A DNA stretch of 64,000 nt from Janibacter sp. CX7 (GTDB taxonomy: Bacteria; Actinomycetota; Actinomycetes; Actinomycetales; Dermatophilaceae), in contig NZ_CP101464.1 in NCBI RefSeq assembly GCF_024362365.1, positions 1,736,001-1,800,000 of the forward strand. The letters are read 5' to 3'. A model generated the notes under the pieces. The model did not search any database. It was given only the letters and a program-made list of their open reading frames with translations, and had not been told where the DNA came from. The translations under genes and the position numbers were made by a program. Of the stretch, positions 26,201 through 33,498 are shown piece after piece; position 1 is the first letter of the stretch, and each line of letters starts with the position of its first letter.

Positions 26201-27634
26201 CGGCAGGAGGAGCACGCGCTTGTCCGGGTCCCCCTTGTCGACCTCCTTGGCAGCCTGCCGCCAGTAGTCAGGGACGTCGAGGGGCGAGACGTAGAGGTTG
26301 CCGGTGACGGCCGGGGCGACGAGGGCGACGACCACGGCGGCGCCCGCAGCGCCGACGACGGGTGCGGCGATGCGGCCGCGCAGCAGCCGCGGCAGGGCGT
26401 GCACCAGCGCCCAGCCGATGACGAGGGCGAAGGCGAGGGCGAGCCCCGCGCCGATCTTGTTGGTCGTGCGGAAGGCGACGAGCGGGCCGACGTGCTCCAG
26501 CACCAGACGCAGCAGCCAGGAGAAGGGCGACCCGCCGTTGCCCCCGGGGTACAGGCCGACCATGATCACGGCGGCGATGCCCGCCCCGGCGGCCGCCAGC
26601 CGGGCGAGCCTGGCCGGCACCACCCGCAGCGAGAGCATGGCGGCAGCCGGCCACAGCATCGTCAGCAGGATGATGACGCCGCTCGTGAAGTAGACGGCGT
26701 ACTGGGGCAGCCAGGGCCCGGCGTCGGAAGAGCCGTAGTAGGACCAGAGCCCGAGGCCGCGCAGCACCTCGACGAAGGAGCTCGTCCGGGCGATGCCGTC
26801 GAGGGACTCGGAGCTCTCGGCGATCTGCCCACCGGTGCCGCTCGCGGCAGCGCCCGGGATGAGCCAGTAGAGCGAGACGACGACGACGAAGAGCGCGCAC
26901 TTGGCCAGGGCGGTGACGATCTCGCGCATCGTCAGGCCGCGCTCGGCCCGCACGAAGAAGATGAGCGGCACGATGAGCAGCAGCTGGAAGACGGGCACGA
27001 CGCCGACGTTCATCCCGCTCATGCCGAAGAAGACCAGCCCGACCGCTGCCGGCCAGGCCCAGCCCGAGGGCTCGCGCAGGGACCGGGTGACGGCGACGAG
27101 CAGCCAGGGCAGCAGCGCCATCGGCAGGGCGATCGCCAGGGTGCCACCGGCGGCCACCGCGTAGGGGTTGGCGATGTACGCGGCACCGGCGACGAGACCG
27201 GCCCAGACTCCGGCGCGGGGCACGAGGGTGCGCAGCAGCCGGTTGGCACCCCAGGCGGCCAGCGCCCAGAGGATCAGGTGGTAGACCTTGAAGGCCATCT
27301 CGGCGTCGAGGCCGATCGCGCGCAGCAGCGCGGTGACGACGAGCACCGGGACGAGGCCGACGTTGAAGTTGGGCGAGCCCAGGTAGGGCGAGGAGGTCCA
27401 CGCGGACAGGTAGCGCGGCAGCATCTCCCCCGGCGCGAGGTAGACCTCGGGCTTGATGTCGGTCTGGAAGACGCCCCAGCTGTTGGCGAAGACGACGACG
27501 CCGAGGAGCACGAGGAGCAGCAGCGCGACGGCGCGTGAGGTGCCGAAGCGGGCCAGCCAGGAGGCCGATCGCGGGCTTCGCGAGGGGCGCCTGCGGGTCG
27601 AGCGGGCACGAGGGAACCGGAACCGGCTGCGCAC
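23228..27634 (-). CDS. giant AftD/DUF3367-related membrane protein
   Basis: A 1468-residue protein and the second AftD-like member here. It has a basic N-terminus, then about a dozen helices (first at about 35-52), with TDIKPEVYLAPGEMLPRYLS at 58-77 and YLGSPNFNVGLVPVL after it. A long extracytoplasmic region follows, with a discoidin-like module around AIDGDPSTSWLFGDF. The end is a helix near 1275-1295, a charged linker with EGEAPAPRAG, and four more helices. It is more distant from mycobacterial AftD than the 12.4-16.4 kb protein. GTG at 27634 has GAGAGGAGG 7 nt upstream, a strong ribosome-binding site, and it heads the four-gene unit. Confidence 0.83.
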   Translation of the reverse strand: MRSRFRFPRARSTRRRPSRSPRSASWLARFGTSRAVALLLLVLLGVVVFANSWGVFQTDIKPEVYLAPGEMLPRYLSAWTSSPYLGSPNFNVGLVPVLVVTALLRAIGLDAEMAFKVYHLILWALAAWGANRLLRTLVPRAGVWAGLVAGAAYIANPYAVAAGGTLAIALPMALLPWLLVAVTRSLREPSGWAWPAAVGLVFFGMSGMNVGVVPVFQLLLIVPLIFFVRAERGLTMREIVTALAKCALFVVVVSLYWLIPGAAASGTGGQIAESSESLDGIARTSSFVEVLRGLGLWSYYGSSDAGPWLPQYAVYFTSGVIILLTMLWPAAAMLSLRVVPARLARLAAAGAGIAAVIMVGLYPGGNGGSPFSWLLRLVLEHVGPLVAFRTTNKIGAGLALAFALVIGWALVHALPRLLRGRIAAPVVGAAGAAVVVALVAPAVTGNLYVSPLDVPDYWRQAAKEVDKGDPDKRVLLLPGQTRSSYRWSLERPDDLPNSLFTRDAVIPETLPNTSASGGNFLAALDDTLQSGVSGSRDVSPFARYLGADQVLLRHDVEWEGDGGARPAETARALAGDPGLRGLGNYGEPGHNMFTRSVPPQSQEEAVLSPLQLYGVRDSRAAVRATPASGTLVVAGDGWSVPAMDRAGLLEESPAIRYAQDVTPDQLRRLIAADSRMVLTDTNQRRSAITNRLRSGQGAVLAADEDPGVTRALGNADDQSTLVREGVRVKASSTGGAFFDLPHGVAENAIDGDPSTSWLFGDFRRAPGTTLTLKLPRARTLDTMTVDTTALGDVRIADLDVRAGDTRTTAKVDEDGVAKVDLEGAHTDTITLTVGDLRGEGFSLVGVSEIDLGDPDLVATRTTRLPSTLTDLYGELSSTERSTFAQTPLDVFLTRVTNTDDTADDAEQGLRRDFTLPDDRTFATSGRVRVEGNREELADELSGLDTTYRARSSYTYFDSLANRASQAADDSDRTAWVPGGEMTESWWQMTGPRREIPQVTVTQERGPGDEGDTAWATRATVLVDGEEVAEGELGRGTSTIELPAGTSGRTVRLRIDESDDSDGERPPRFTTIDTGATIDRGPQSRPCTTVATLDGEPVRMRPEDPELINGPSGPATSWVGCGNLDVPWGEHRVRPVDGVQVDGLSLEDRQRDAAEAVPAPVVEVHRSAVSSSMTVDVGPSTGPYFLSIGQGQDPRWKATLADGTDLGAPVVVDGYAAGWYVDSREAQQITVRYGPQTRADIGLVLSGLGLLAALVIFFLPLARRRIGEVRAGREDEWETPAAQVDSDARPADAPQATRTATTDPDDEWADELDLVVAPTRTATAALPPSSTAVDEGEAPAPRAGLPFRGLGTALAERTGRRRLGLEASVVLVAGVFAGLGGALAAVLALVLVRRWGPRPGRLIALGAGLLVLAALAFVAQLAWVDGTLGSVSADSVRSALVPHHIAGAGLVLAIIGTYLRPDPPEEIDP

Positions 27635-27783
27635 CGGGACGCCTCCTCTCGTCGTCGTCAGGATGACGCACCTGCAGCACGCCGGACCCGGCCGATCCTA
27701 ACCGACGGACACCCACGCGCTACCGGGGCGTAACATCGTGGCGGTCACATCCGACCCCTTCGTCCACGACCGTCAGGAGCACC

Positions 27784-29052
27784 ATGCCCACGCGTGCTCG
27801 ACGTGTCCTGCCCTTCGCCGGGCTGACGCTCGGGGTGGCCATGGGGCTGGCCAATGTCATGAGCTACGTCTTCGTGGCGCTCGTCTCCTCGACGCTCGGG
27901 CCGGCCGACTTCGGTGGCTTCTCCGCGCTCAACACCTACGGCGTGCTGCTCGCGATGCCGGCTGGTGCCTTCCAGGTCGTCGTCGCCCGACGCCAGACCA
28001 CGACCGACCGTGAGATCGGCTCGCAGGTGACCGGACTCCTCCCGGCGCTGGCCGTCGGCTGCACCCTCGCTGCCGCCACGATCGCCGTCTCGCCCCTCAT
28101 CCGCGACGGGCTGCGGCTCGACAGCGCGTGGTCGGTCGTGTGGATGGCGCTCATGCTGCCCCCGATGACCGTCACCGGCGCGCTGCAGGGAGTGCTCCTC
28201 GGACGCGAGTCCTACGGGCGGCTCTCGACGGTCTACCTCGTCACCGCCGGGACCCGGGTGGTCGCCGCCCTCGCCGCCACCGGGCTCGACTTCACGGTGG
28301 TCGAGGTCTTCGCGTCGATCTTCACCGCGTCGCTCGTGACCCTCGTCGTGGCCCTGGTCCTCACCCGTGCCGACCTGACGACCGGCCGGGCCGCACCGCG
28401 CCCGCTCGTGCTCCTCGCCGACCTCGTCCGCAGCAACATCGCCCTCGCCGGCCTCATGGCCCTGTCCAGCCTCGACGTCGTCCTGGCCCGCTCCGTCCTC
28501 GGCGACCACGACAGCGGCGCCTACGCGCTGGCCGCGCTCTTCGGCAAGGTCGTCTTCTGGGGCACCCAGTTCGTCGCGCTCGCCGTCGTGCCGTCGGTGG
28601 CGGGGGCGGACGAAGGGGGGCACGTGCGGGCCACCCTGCACCGCTCCGCCGCAGGAGTGCTCGCCATCGGCCTCGTCGTGGCACTTGGCTGCGCCGTCCT
28701 GCCGGGGCCGCTCGTCGCGATCACCGGAGGCAACGCCTTCGTCGACGCGGAGCCGCTGCTCGTGTGGTTCGCCCTCATCGGGACGTTGTGGGCGGTCATC
28801 CAGGTCTGGCTCTTCGCCGGGATGAGCCGCGACGACCACGTCATGACCCTCGTCGTGTGGGTGGCCGCGGGCGTGCAGAGCGCCCTCGTGCTGCTGTGGC
28901 TGCACGACTCCCCCGCCCAGGTGCTGACGGCCGTCGGCGGCACGGCAGCGGTCGTCGCCCTCGTCGGGCTGCTGCGCGTGCCGGGCGACGAGGTGACGCC
29001 GGGCCCCGGGTCGGCCGAGACGAGCGAGGCGCTCGGCCTGACCCGGGAGTGA
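27784..29052 (+). CDS. polysaccharide flippase (MATE/Wzx-like)
   Basis: A 422-residue integral membrane protein with about twelve helices over its whole length, of the oligosaccharide/lipid flippase superfamily. It starts with the typical TLGVAMGLANVMSYVFVALV helix, followed by GPADFGGFSALNTYG, which matches the polysaccharide-biosynthesis export proteins that move lipid-linked repeats across the membrane. ATG at 27784 with AGGAG about 5 nt upstream; a TAACAT box about 50 nt upstream is a possible promoter. It is divergent from the giant AftD-like gene and surrounded by glycosyltransferases, which supports the assignment. Confidence 0.86.
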   Translation: MPTRARRVLPFAGLTLGVAMGLANVMSYVFVALVSSTLGPADFGGFSALNTYGVLLAMPAGAFQVVVARRQTTTDREIGSQVTGLLPALAVGCTLAAATIAVSPLIRDGLRLDSAWSVVWMALMLPPMTVTGALQGVLLGRESYGRLSTVYLVTAGTRVVAALAATGLDFTVVEVFASIFTASLVTLVVALVLTRADLTTGRAAPRPLVLLADLVRSNIALAGLMALSSLDVVLARSVLGDHDSGAYALAALFGKVVFWGTQFVALAVVPSVAGADEGGHVRATLHRSAAGVLAIGLVVALGCAVLPGPLVAITGGNAFVDAEPLLVWFALIGTLWAVIQVWLFAGMSRDDHVMTLVVWVAAGVQSALVLLWLHDSPAQVLTAVGGTAAVVALVGLLRVPGDEVTPGPGSAETSEALGLTRE

Positions 29053-29058
29053 GCGCCG

Positions 29059-29895
29059 TCAGTCGATGGAGCTGGCCTTCTTCGACGGGTAGAGCTTCTT
29101 GGCGAGCGGGATGAGCTCGGGGAAGCGGTGGATCGCCTTCCACGCGGCCTTCTGCCCCGGCCCGAGCGACGCGAGGTAGGCCAGCCGACGCCAACGCACG
29201 TCCCACGGCTCCTGCGCACCGCGGGCGGTGGCCTCGTCGCGGCGAAAGCTCAGTGCGTGCAGGCCGTTGGCCCAGCGCGGGTCGTTGTTGGACGCAGCAT
29301 CCCAGCGGCGTTCGATGCGCCACTGCGGGTGCGCCGCGACGAAGGCGTCGTGGGCGTCGGTCACCATCGGGTAGGTCGCATCGTCGACGAGGACGACCGC
29401 CTCGTCCGCGAGCCAGGGCTCGATGATGCCGAGGGCCAGGTAGTGCGACAGGCCGGTGTGCTCGCCGTCGTAGAAGTAGACGCCGACCGGACGGTCGATC
29501 ACCCCGGGGCGGTGCAGCAGGGAGAAGCAGTTGCCCTCGAGCAGGCGCACGTCGACGTCGCGGGCGTGCGTCGCGAGGTTGCGGTCGAGCTCCTCGCGGG
29601 CCTCCTGCCCCTGCATGCCGAACTCGAGGTAGTTCTCCACCACGTAGAAGGTCTTGCCGGAGATGCCCTGCACGGCGGCGGACATCGAGCGGCCCTTGTA
29701 GCTGCCGACCTCGAGGTAGCACTCGTCCTCGGGCAGCGCCCGGGCCGCGGCGTTGAGCACCGCCAGCTCGTTGACGGCGGTGTAGCCGTTGACCGTCTCG
29801 GCGATGTGCGCGAAGACCGGGTCGACGGGGTCGCTGGTCTGCGGGTCACCGTCGAAGGAGCGCTCGACCTCGGTGAGGAAGTCCTCGACCCGCAT
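29059..29895 (-). CDS. class I methyltransferase (Methyltransf_24-like)
   Basis: A 278-residue protein with a SAM-fold core: ECYLEVGSYKGRSMSAAVQG at about 57-76, VVENYLEFG, then VGVYFYDGEHTGLSHYLALG at about 136-155 and AVVLVDDATYP. The DGEH element is typical of the Methyltransf_24/cephalosporin-hydroxylase-like branch found in polysaccharide clusters. The C-terminus is basic (KKLYPSKKASSID). The ATG overlaps the stop of the gene at 30497 by one base (TGATG), so the two are coupled. The acceptor is unknown. Confidence 0.78.
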   Translation of the reverse strand: MRVEDFLTEVERSFDGDPQTSDPVDPVFAHIAETVNGYTAVNELAVLNAAARALPEDECYLEVGSYKGRSMSAAVQGISGKTFYVVENYLEFGMQGQEAREELDRNLATHARDVDVRLLEGNCFSLLHRPGVIDRPVGVYFYDGEHTGLSHYLALGIIEPWLADEAVVLVDDATYPMVTDAHDAFVAAHPQWRIERRWDAASNNDPRWANGLHALSFRRDEATARGAQEPWDVRWRRLAYLASLGPGQKAAWKAIHRFPELIPLAKKLYPSKKASSID

Positions 29896-30497
29896 CAGCG
29901 CCAGCCGTCCGAGGACCAGTCGTCGTCCCGGCGCCGGCTGCGCGAGTCCAGGTCGAGATCGTCGTCACGCCGGCTGCGGCGCACGTCCTCGCGTCGCGAG
30001 GAGCGGGTCTCGTCGAGATCGAGGTCGCGCTCGGCACGCGTGTCGGTGGTGTCCCGGTCCTCGTCGGGCTCCCGACGCTCCCGGCGGGCACCGCGCAGCT
30101 CGCCCTCACCCCGACGACGGTCCCCGTCGTCGGAACGCAGGTCGATGTCGTCACCACGGCGGCGGCGCGGACGCTCGTCGTCCCACTCGTCCTCGTCGTC
30201 CCGACGCTGACCACGAAGGAGCCACCCCGCACCCAGGCCCACGAGGGCCACGCCGGAGAGGCCCGAGTAGATCGCCTTGTTGCGGGCAGCCTTCTCCGGC
30301 TGGGCGCAGACGTTGTCGGCGTCGGTGTTGGGCGAGCTGGGCGAACCACACTTGAAGATGCCCTGGTCACCACCGGTCACGAGGGTCACCGGACTGGTGT
30401 AGAAGAAGATCGCCGCGAAGATCAGCGGGATGCCGAGGATGATGGCCAGGGGCGCGAACTGCCGCGTGGGCGAGGTCGCCTCGGTGTGGTCGGTCAT
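29895..30497 (-). CDS. two-helix membrane protein with long charged Arg/Asp tail
   Basis: A 200-residue protein not assigned to a named family. Helices at about 15-34 and 77-94 flank an outside loop with two cysteines (C50, C64) that could form a disulfide. Residues 95-200 are a cytoplasmic low-complexity tail of alternating Arg and Asp/Glu, with repeated units such as DLDLDETRSSRRED and DLDLDSRSRRRDDD. ATG at 30497 is 7 nt after TAATAT (leaderless); ATGs at 30506 and 30527 are alternatives. It is followed by a coupled methyltransferase and divergent from the OatA-like acyltransferase. The tail could act as a charged scaffold, which is inference only. Confidence 0.72.
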   Translation of the reverse strand: MTDHTEATSPTRQFAPLAIILGIPLIFAAIFFYTSPVTLVTGGDQGIFKCGSPSSPNTDADNVCAQPEKAARNKAIYSGLSGVALVGLGAGWLLRGQRRDDEDEWDDERPRRRRGDDIDLRSDDGDRRRGEGELRGARRERREPDEDRDTTDTRAERDLDLDETRSSRREDVRRSRRDDDLDLDSRSRRRDDDWSSDGWR

Positions 30498-30504
30498 GGC
30501 CGTC

Positions 30505-30510
30505 ATATTA
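30505..30510 (-). promoter_or_regulatory. -10 box of the gene at 30497 (leaderless)
   Basis: TAATAT on the minus strand ends 7 nt before the ATG. It lies beside the divergent CATAAT box at 30525-30530, with the dyad ACCCA-CGAGT-TGGGT between them. Confidence 0.45.
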
Positions 30511-30530
30511 CCCACGAGTTGGGTCATAAT
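30510..30530 (+). promoter_or_regulatory. dyad and CATAAT -10 box in divergent promoter region
   Basis: ACCCACGAGTTGGGT (30510-30524) is an inverted repeat with 5-bp arms lying exactly between two divergent -10 boxes, with CATAAT (30525-30530) facing the acyltransferase gene. A regulator bound here could control both genes. Confidence 0.4.
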
Positions 30531-30555
30531 GGGCCGCCCCCTTCGGAAGCAGGAC

Positions 30556-32496
30556 ATGTCCAGAGCAACGCAGCACGCCTCCCTGCCCTACCGCCCCGCC
30601 ATCGACGGTCTGCGGGCCCTGGCGGTGGTGTCCGTCATCGCCTATCACGTCTACCCGCGGTCGGCTCCGGGCGGCTGGTTCGGGGTCGACATCTTCTTCG
30701 TCATCTCCGGCTTCCTCATCACCTCGCTGCTCCTCGCGCAGTACCGCGGCAACCGCGGTCGCATCGACCTCGTCGACTTCTGGCTGGCCCGCGCACGACG
30801 CCTGCTGCCCGCGCTCTTCCTCGTCCTCACCGCGGTCCTCGTCGCGGCCGCCTTCCTCACCCTCCCGGGGCGTCGGGGCAGCGTGGCCGGCGACGTGCTG
30901 GCCACGATCTTCTACGTCGCCAACTGGCGCTTCGTCTTCGGTGACGAGGCCTACTTCGGGCAGGTGGCCTCCCCTTCGCCGCTGCGGCACGCCTGGTCAC
31001 TGGCGGTCGAGGAGCAGTTCTACATCGTCTACCCGCTGCTGCTCGTCGTCCTGCTGGCCATGCTCCGGCGCCGCGCCACGCTCGCCTGGGTGCTCGCCGG
31101 CCTCGCGGCCGCCTCGGCCCTGCTCATGGCGGTCCTGCACCACCCGGGGCTCGAGCCGAGCCGGGTCTACTACGGGACCGACACCCGGGTCCACCAGCTG
31201 CTCGTCGGTGCGGCTGTCGCGGCCTTCATCAGCGGCGGGCCGGGCGCCGTCCCACGCGACCTCGTGCGGACCGTCGACATGTGGTGCCGCCGTCTGGCGA
31301 TGCCGGCCTTGCTCGTCGTGGTGTCCACCTTCTGGTGGGCCGACCGCGCGCAGAGCGTGATCCTCGAGGGGCTGGCCGTCCCGCTCTCGCTGCTCATCAC
31401 CGTCGTCCTCGTCGCCGCCACGAGCCCCGTCGGCTCCATCACCCAACGCGTGCTCGCGCTCGAGCCGCTGCGCCGGATCGGCATGATCTCCTACGGCCTC
31501 TACCTGTGGCACTGGCCGATCGTCGTCTTCCTCAACGACCAGGTGCTGCCCCTGCCGACGGCGGCGATTGTCGCCATCCAGGTCCTGCTCACGGTCCTGC
31601 TGTCCTGGTTGTCCTACCGCTTCGTCGAGCGGCCGGTGCGCCGCAAGGGGGTGGCCGCACTCATCCCCCGCGTCCCCCGGGTGAGCCGGATCGTGTGCTG
31701 GGCCAGCGCACCGCTGCTCGTCGTCGGCGCCCTCGCCCTCCCGGCCGCGTCACGGGCCGTCTCACCGACGCTGCAGGCCTCGGGCGATGTCGCAGTCGAC
31801 AAGCCCCAGTACCGGCCCGCCCCCCGCATCACAGAGGTCGCACTCATCGGCAACTCTGTGCCGGAGAGCCTCATCACCACTGCCCGGTCGTCCGATCAGC
31901 CGGACCTCCGACTGATCGACCAGACCCACATCGGTTGCGACCCCCTCCCCGCGCAGAAGATCATCAATGGGCAACGCCAGCCCCAGGCCCCGGGATGCGA
32001 CGAGTGGCGGGCGACCTGGCAGGAGCCCGGAGCCGAGCAGGACGCAGACGTCGTCCTCTACTTCGTCGCCCACACCCTGGTCACCGATCGAATGGTCGAC
32101 AACAAGAGGGTCGTCGTCGGCACCCCGACGTGGGATGCGCTCATCGAGGACAACCTGGACGCGGCACTGTCTGCGTCCGGCAAGGGGAAGTTCGCCATCG
32201 TCAACCTCGCCTGCCACTCGATGCCCACCTTCAACAACGAAGAGCTGGAGCGGGTCAACGACATCCGCTACGTCAAGATCGTGAACCGCACCGTGACCGC
32301 CTGGGCAGACAAGCACGACGTCCCGGTCATCGACCAGTACTCCCTGCTCTGCGCCGGCGACAAGATGCACGACACGGTCAACGGCGTCCCGCTCTACGAG
32401 GACTCGATCCACTTCACGAGCGAGTCCGGTCCGATCTTCTGGCGCTGGCTGGCCCCGCAGGTGCAGGCGATCGCCCGCGGCGAGGACCCGTCCTGA
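30556..32496 (+). CDS. OatA-like acyltransferase with C-terminal SGNH-type domain
   Basis: A 646-residue two-part protein. Residues 1-385 are an acyltransferase-3 membrane domain with RPAIDGLRALAVVSVIAYH, FGVDIFFVISGFLIT, HAWSLAVEEQFYIVYP and SYGLYLWHWPIVVF. The rest is an extracytoplasmic SGNH-like domain whose first block reads ALIGNSVPES (Asn where most have GDS) and whose last block is DSIHFTSESG with the D-x-x-H pair. Such proteins O-acetylate peptidoglycan or surface polysaccharides. I use the ATG at 30556 (MSRATQHAS), with a GGAAGCAGG stretch upstream. The next gene's CTG overlaps the stop. Confidence 0.88.
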   Translation: MSRATQHASLPYRPAIDGLRALAVVSVIAYHVYPRSAPGGWFGVDIFFVISGFLITSLLLAQYRGNRGRIDLVDFWLARARRLLPALFLVLTAVLVAAAFLTLPGRRGSVAGDVLATIFYVANWRFVFGDEAYFGQVASPSPLRHAWSLAVEEQFYIVYPLLLVVLLAMLRRRATLAWVLAGLAAASALLMAVLHHPGLEPSRVYYGTDTRVHQLLVGAAVAAFISGGPGAVPRDLVRTVDMWCRRLAMPALLVVVSTFWWADRAQSVILEGLAVPLSLLITVVLVAATSPVGSITQRVLALEPLRRIGMISYGLYLWHWPIVVFLNDQVLPLPTAAIVAIQVLLTVLLSWLSYRFVERPVRRKGVAALIPRVPRVSRIVCWASAPLLVVGALALPAASRAVSPTLQASGDVAVDKPQYRPAPRITEVALIGNSVPESLITTARSSDQPDLRLIDQTHIGCDPLPAQKIINGQRQPQAPGCDEWRATWQEPGAEQDADVVLYFVAHTLVTDRMVDNKRVVVGTPTWDALIEDNLDAALSASGKGKFAIVNLACHSMPTFNNEELERVNDIRYVKIVNRTVTAWADKHDVPVIDQYSLLCAGDKMHDTVNGVPLYEDSIHFTSESGPIFWRWLAPQVQAIARGEDPS

Positions 32497-33485
32497 CCGG
32501 CGTCGCCGCGGTCGTCCTCGCCGGTGGCGTGGGCAGTCGGATGCACCCGCTGACGGCCGACTGCCCCAAACCTCTGCTGCCCGTCGGCCCGTGGACCCTC
32601 GTCGAGCACCAGCTGAGCGCCCTCGAGCGGGCAGGCATCCGCCGGGTCGTGCTGTCCACGGGCTACCGCCACGAGGACTTCCTCCCGCTCGTCGAGCGCT
32701 GCCGGGCGAAGGGGGTGGACCTCACGATGGTCGTGGAGGAGACCCCGCTCGGCACGGGTGGCGGTCTGCGGGAGGCCCTGCGCCGGTTGCCCGACGCCGA
32801 CACGGTCGTCGTGCTCAACGGTGACCTGCTGAGCGGCCACGACATCGCTGCCCAGGTCGAGGGGCTGGTGGACTCCCCTTCGCACGTCGTCGCCTCGGTC
32901 CACGTGCGGGACGTCGAGGACGCACGTCCCTACGGCAGCGTCGTCGTCGGTCCCGACGGGATCGTCACGGCCTTCGTCGAGAAGTCACCCACCCCACCGT
33001 CGCTCACGGTCAACGCCGGCACCTATGTCGTGCGCCCCTCGCTGCTGACCCACCTGCCCGACTCGGGGTCGGCCTCGGTCGAGCGCGACGCCTTCCCCGC
33101 CCTGGCAGCGCAGGGCGCGCTCGTCGCGCACCGGGAGGACGCCTACTTCCTCGACGTCGGGACACCGGCAGCGCTCGTCACCGCGACCCGCGACCTGCTG
33201 CTCGACCCCTGGCCCGGAGCCGCCCCGACACCGCTCGGCGAGGCGCTCGTCCTCGACGGCGCGGAGGTCTCCCCCACGGCCGCACTCCTCGGCGGCTCGG
33301 TCGTGCACCCGGGGGCGGTCGTCGGCGACGGAGCGCGGCTCGACGCGGCAATCGTCCTCGAGGGTGGTCAGGTCGGTGCCGGCGCGCGGGTCACCCGCAG
33401 CGTCGTCGGTCGGCGGGCTCGCATCGGTGCGGGCACGACCCTGACCGACGCCGCCCTCGGCTCCGACGAGGTCGCCGGCGCCTGA
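32493..33485 (+). CDS. sugar-1-phosphate nucleotidyltransferase with left-handed beta-helix tail
   Basis: A 330-residue protein. Its Rossmann-like N-terminal domain opens VVLAGGVGSRMHPLTAD, then CPKPLLPVG, ETPLGTGGGL and LNGDLLSGHD, the pattern of mannose-1-phosphate guanylyltransferases and relatives. From about residue 245, hexapeptide-like repeats (SPTAALLGGSVVHPGAVVGDG) form a left-handed beta-helix. In this context it could be the missing HddC-type step that makes GDP-heptose; GDP-mannose or another sugar is equally possible. The only start consistent with the LAGG motif is a CTG at 32493 that overlaps the previous stop as CTGA; no ATG, GTG or TTG is in frame for over 100 bp upstream. 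Confidence 0.85.
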   Translation: MTGVAAVVLAGGVGSRMHPLTADCPKPLLPVGPWTLVEHQLSALERAGIRRVVLSTGYRHEDFLPLVERCRAKGVDLTMVVEETPLGTGGGLREALRRLPDADTVVVLNGDLLSGHDIAAQVEGLVDSPSHVVASVHVRDVEDARPYGSVVVGPDGIVTAFVEKSPTPPSLTVNAGTYVVRPSLLTHLPDSGSASVERDAFPALAAQGALVAHREDAYFLDVGTPAALVTATRDLLLDPWPGAAPTPLGEALVLDGAEVSPTAALLGGSVVHPGAVVGDGARLDAAIVLEGGQVGAGARVTRSVVGRRARIGAGTTLTDAALGSDEVAGA

Positions 33486-33498
33486 GCGCGCCCGCCGG

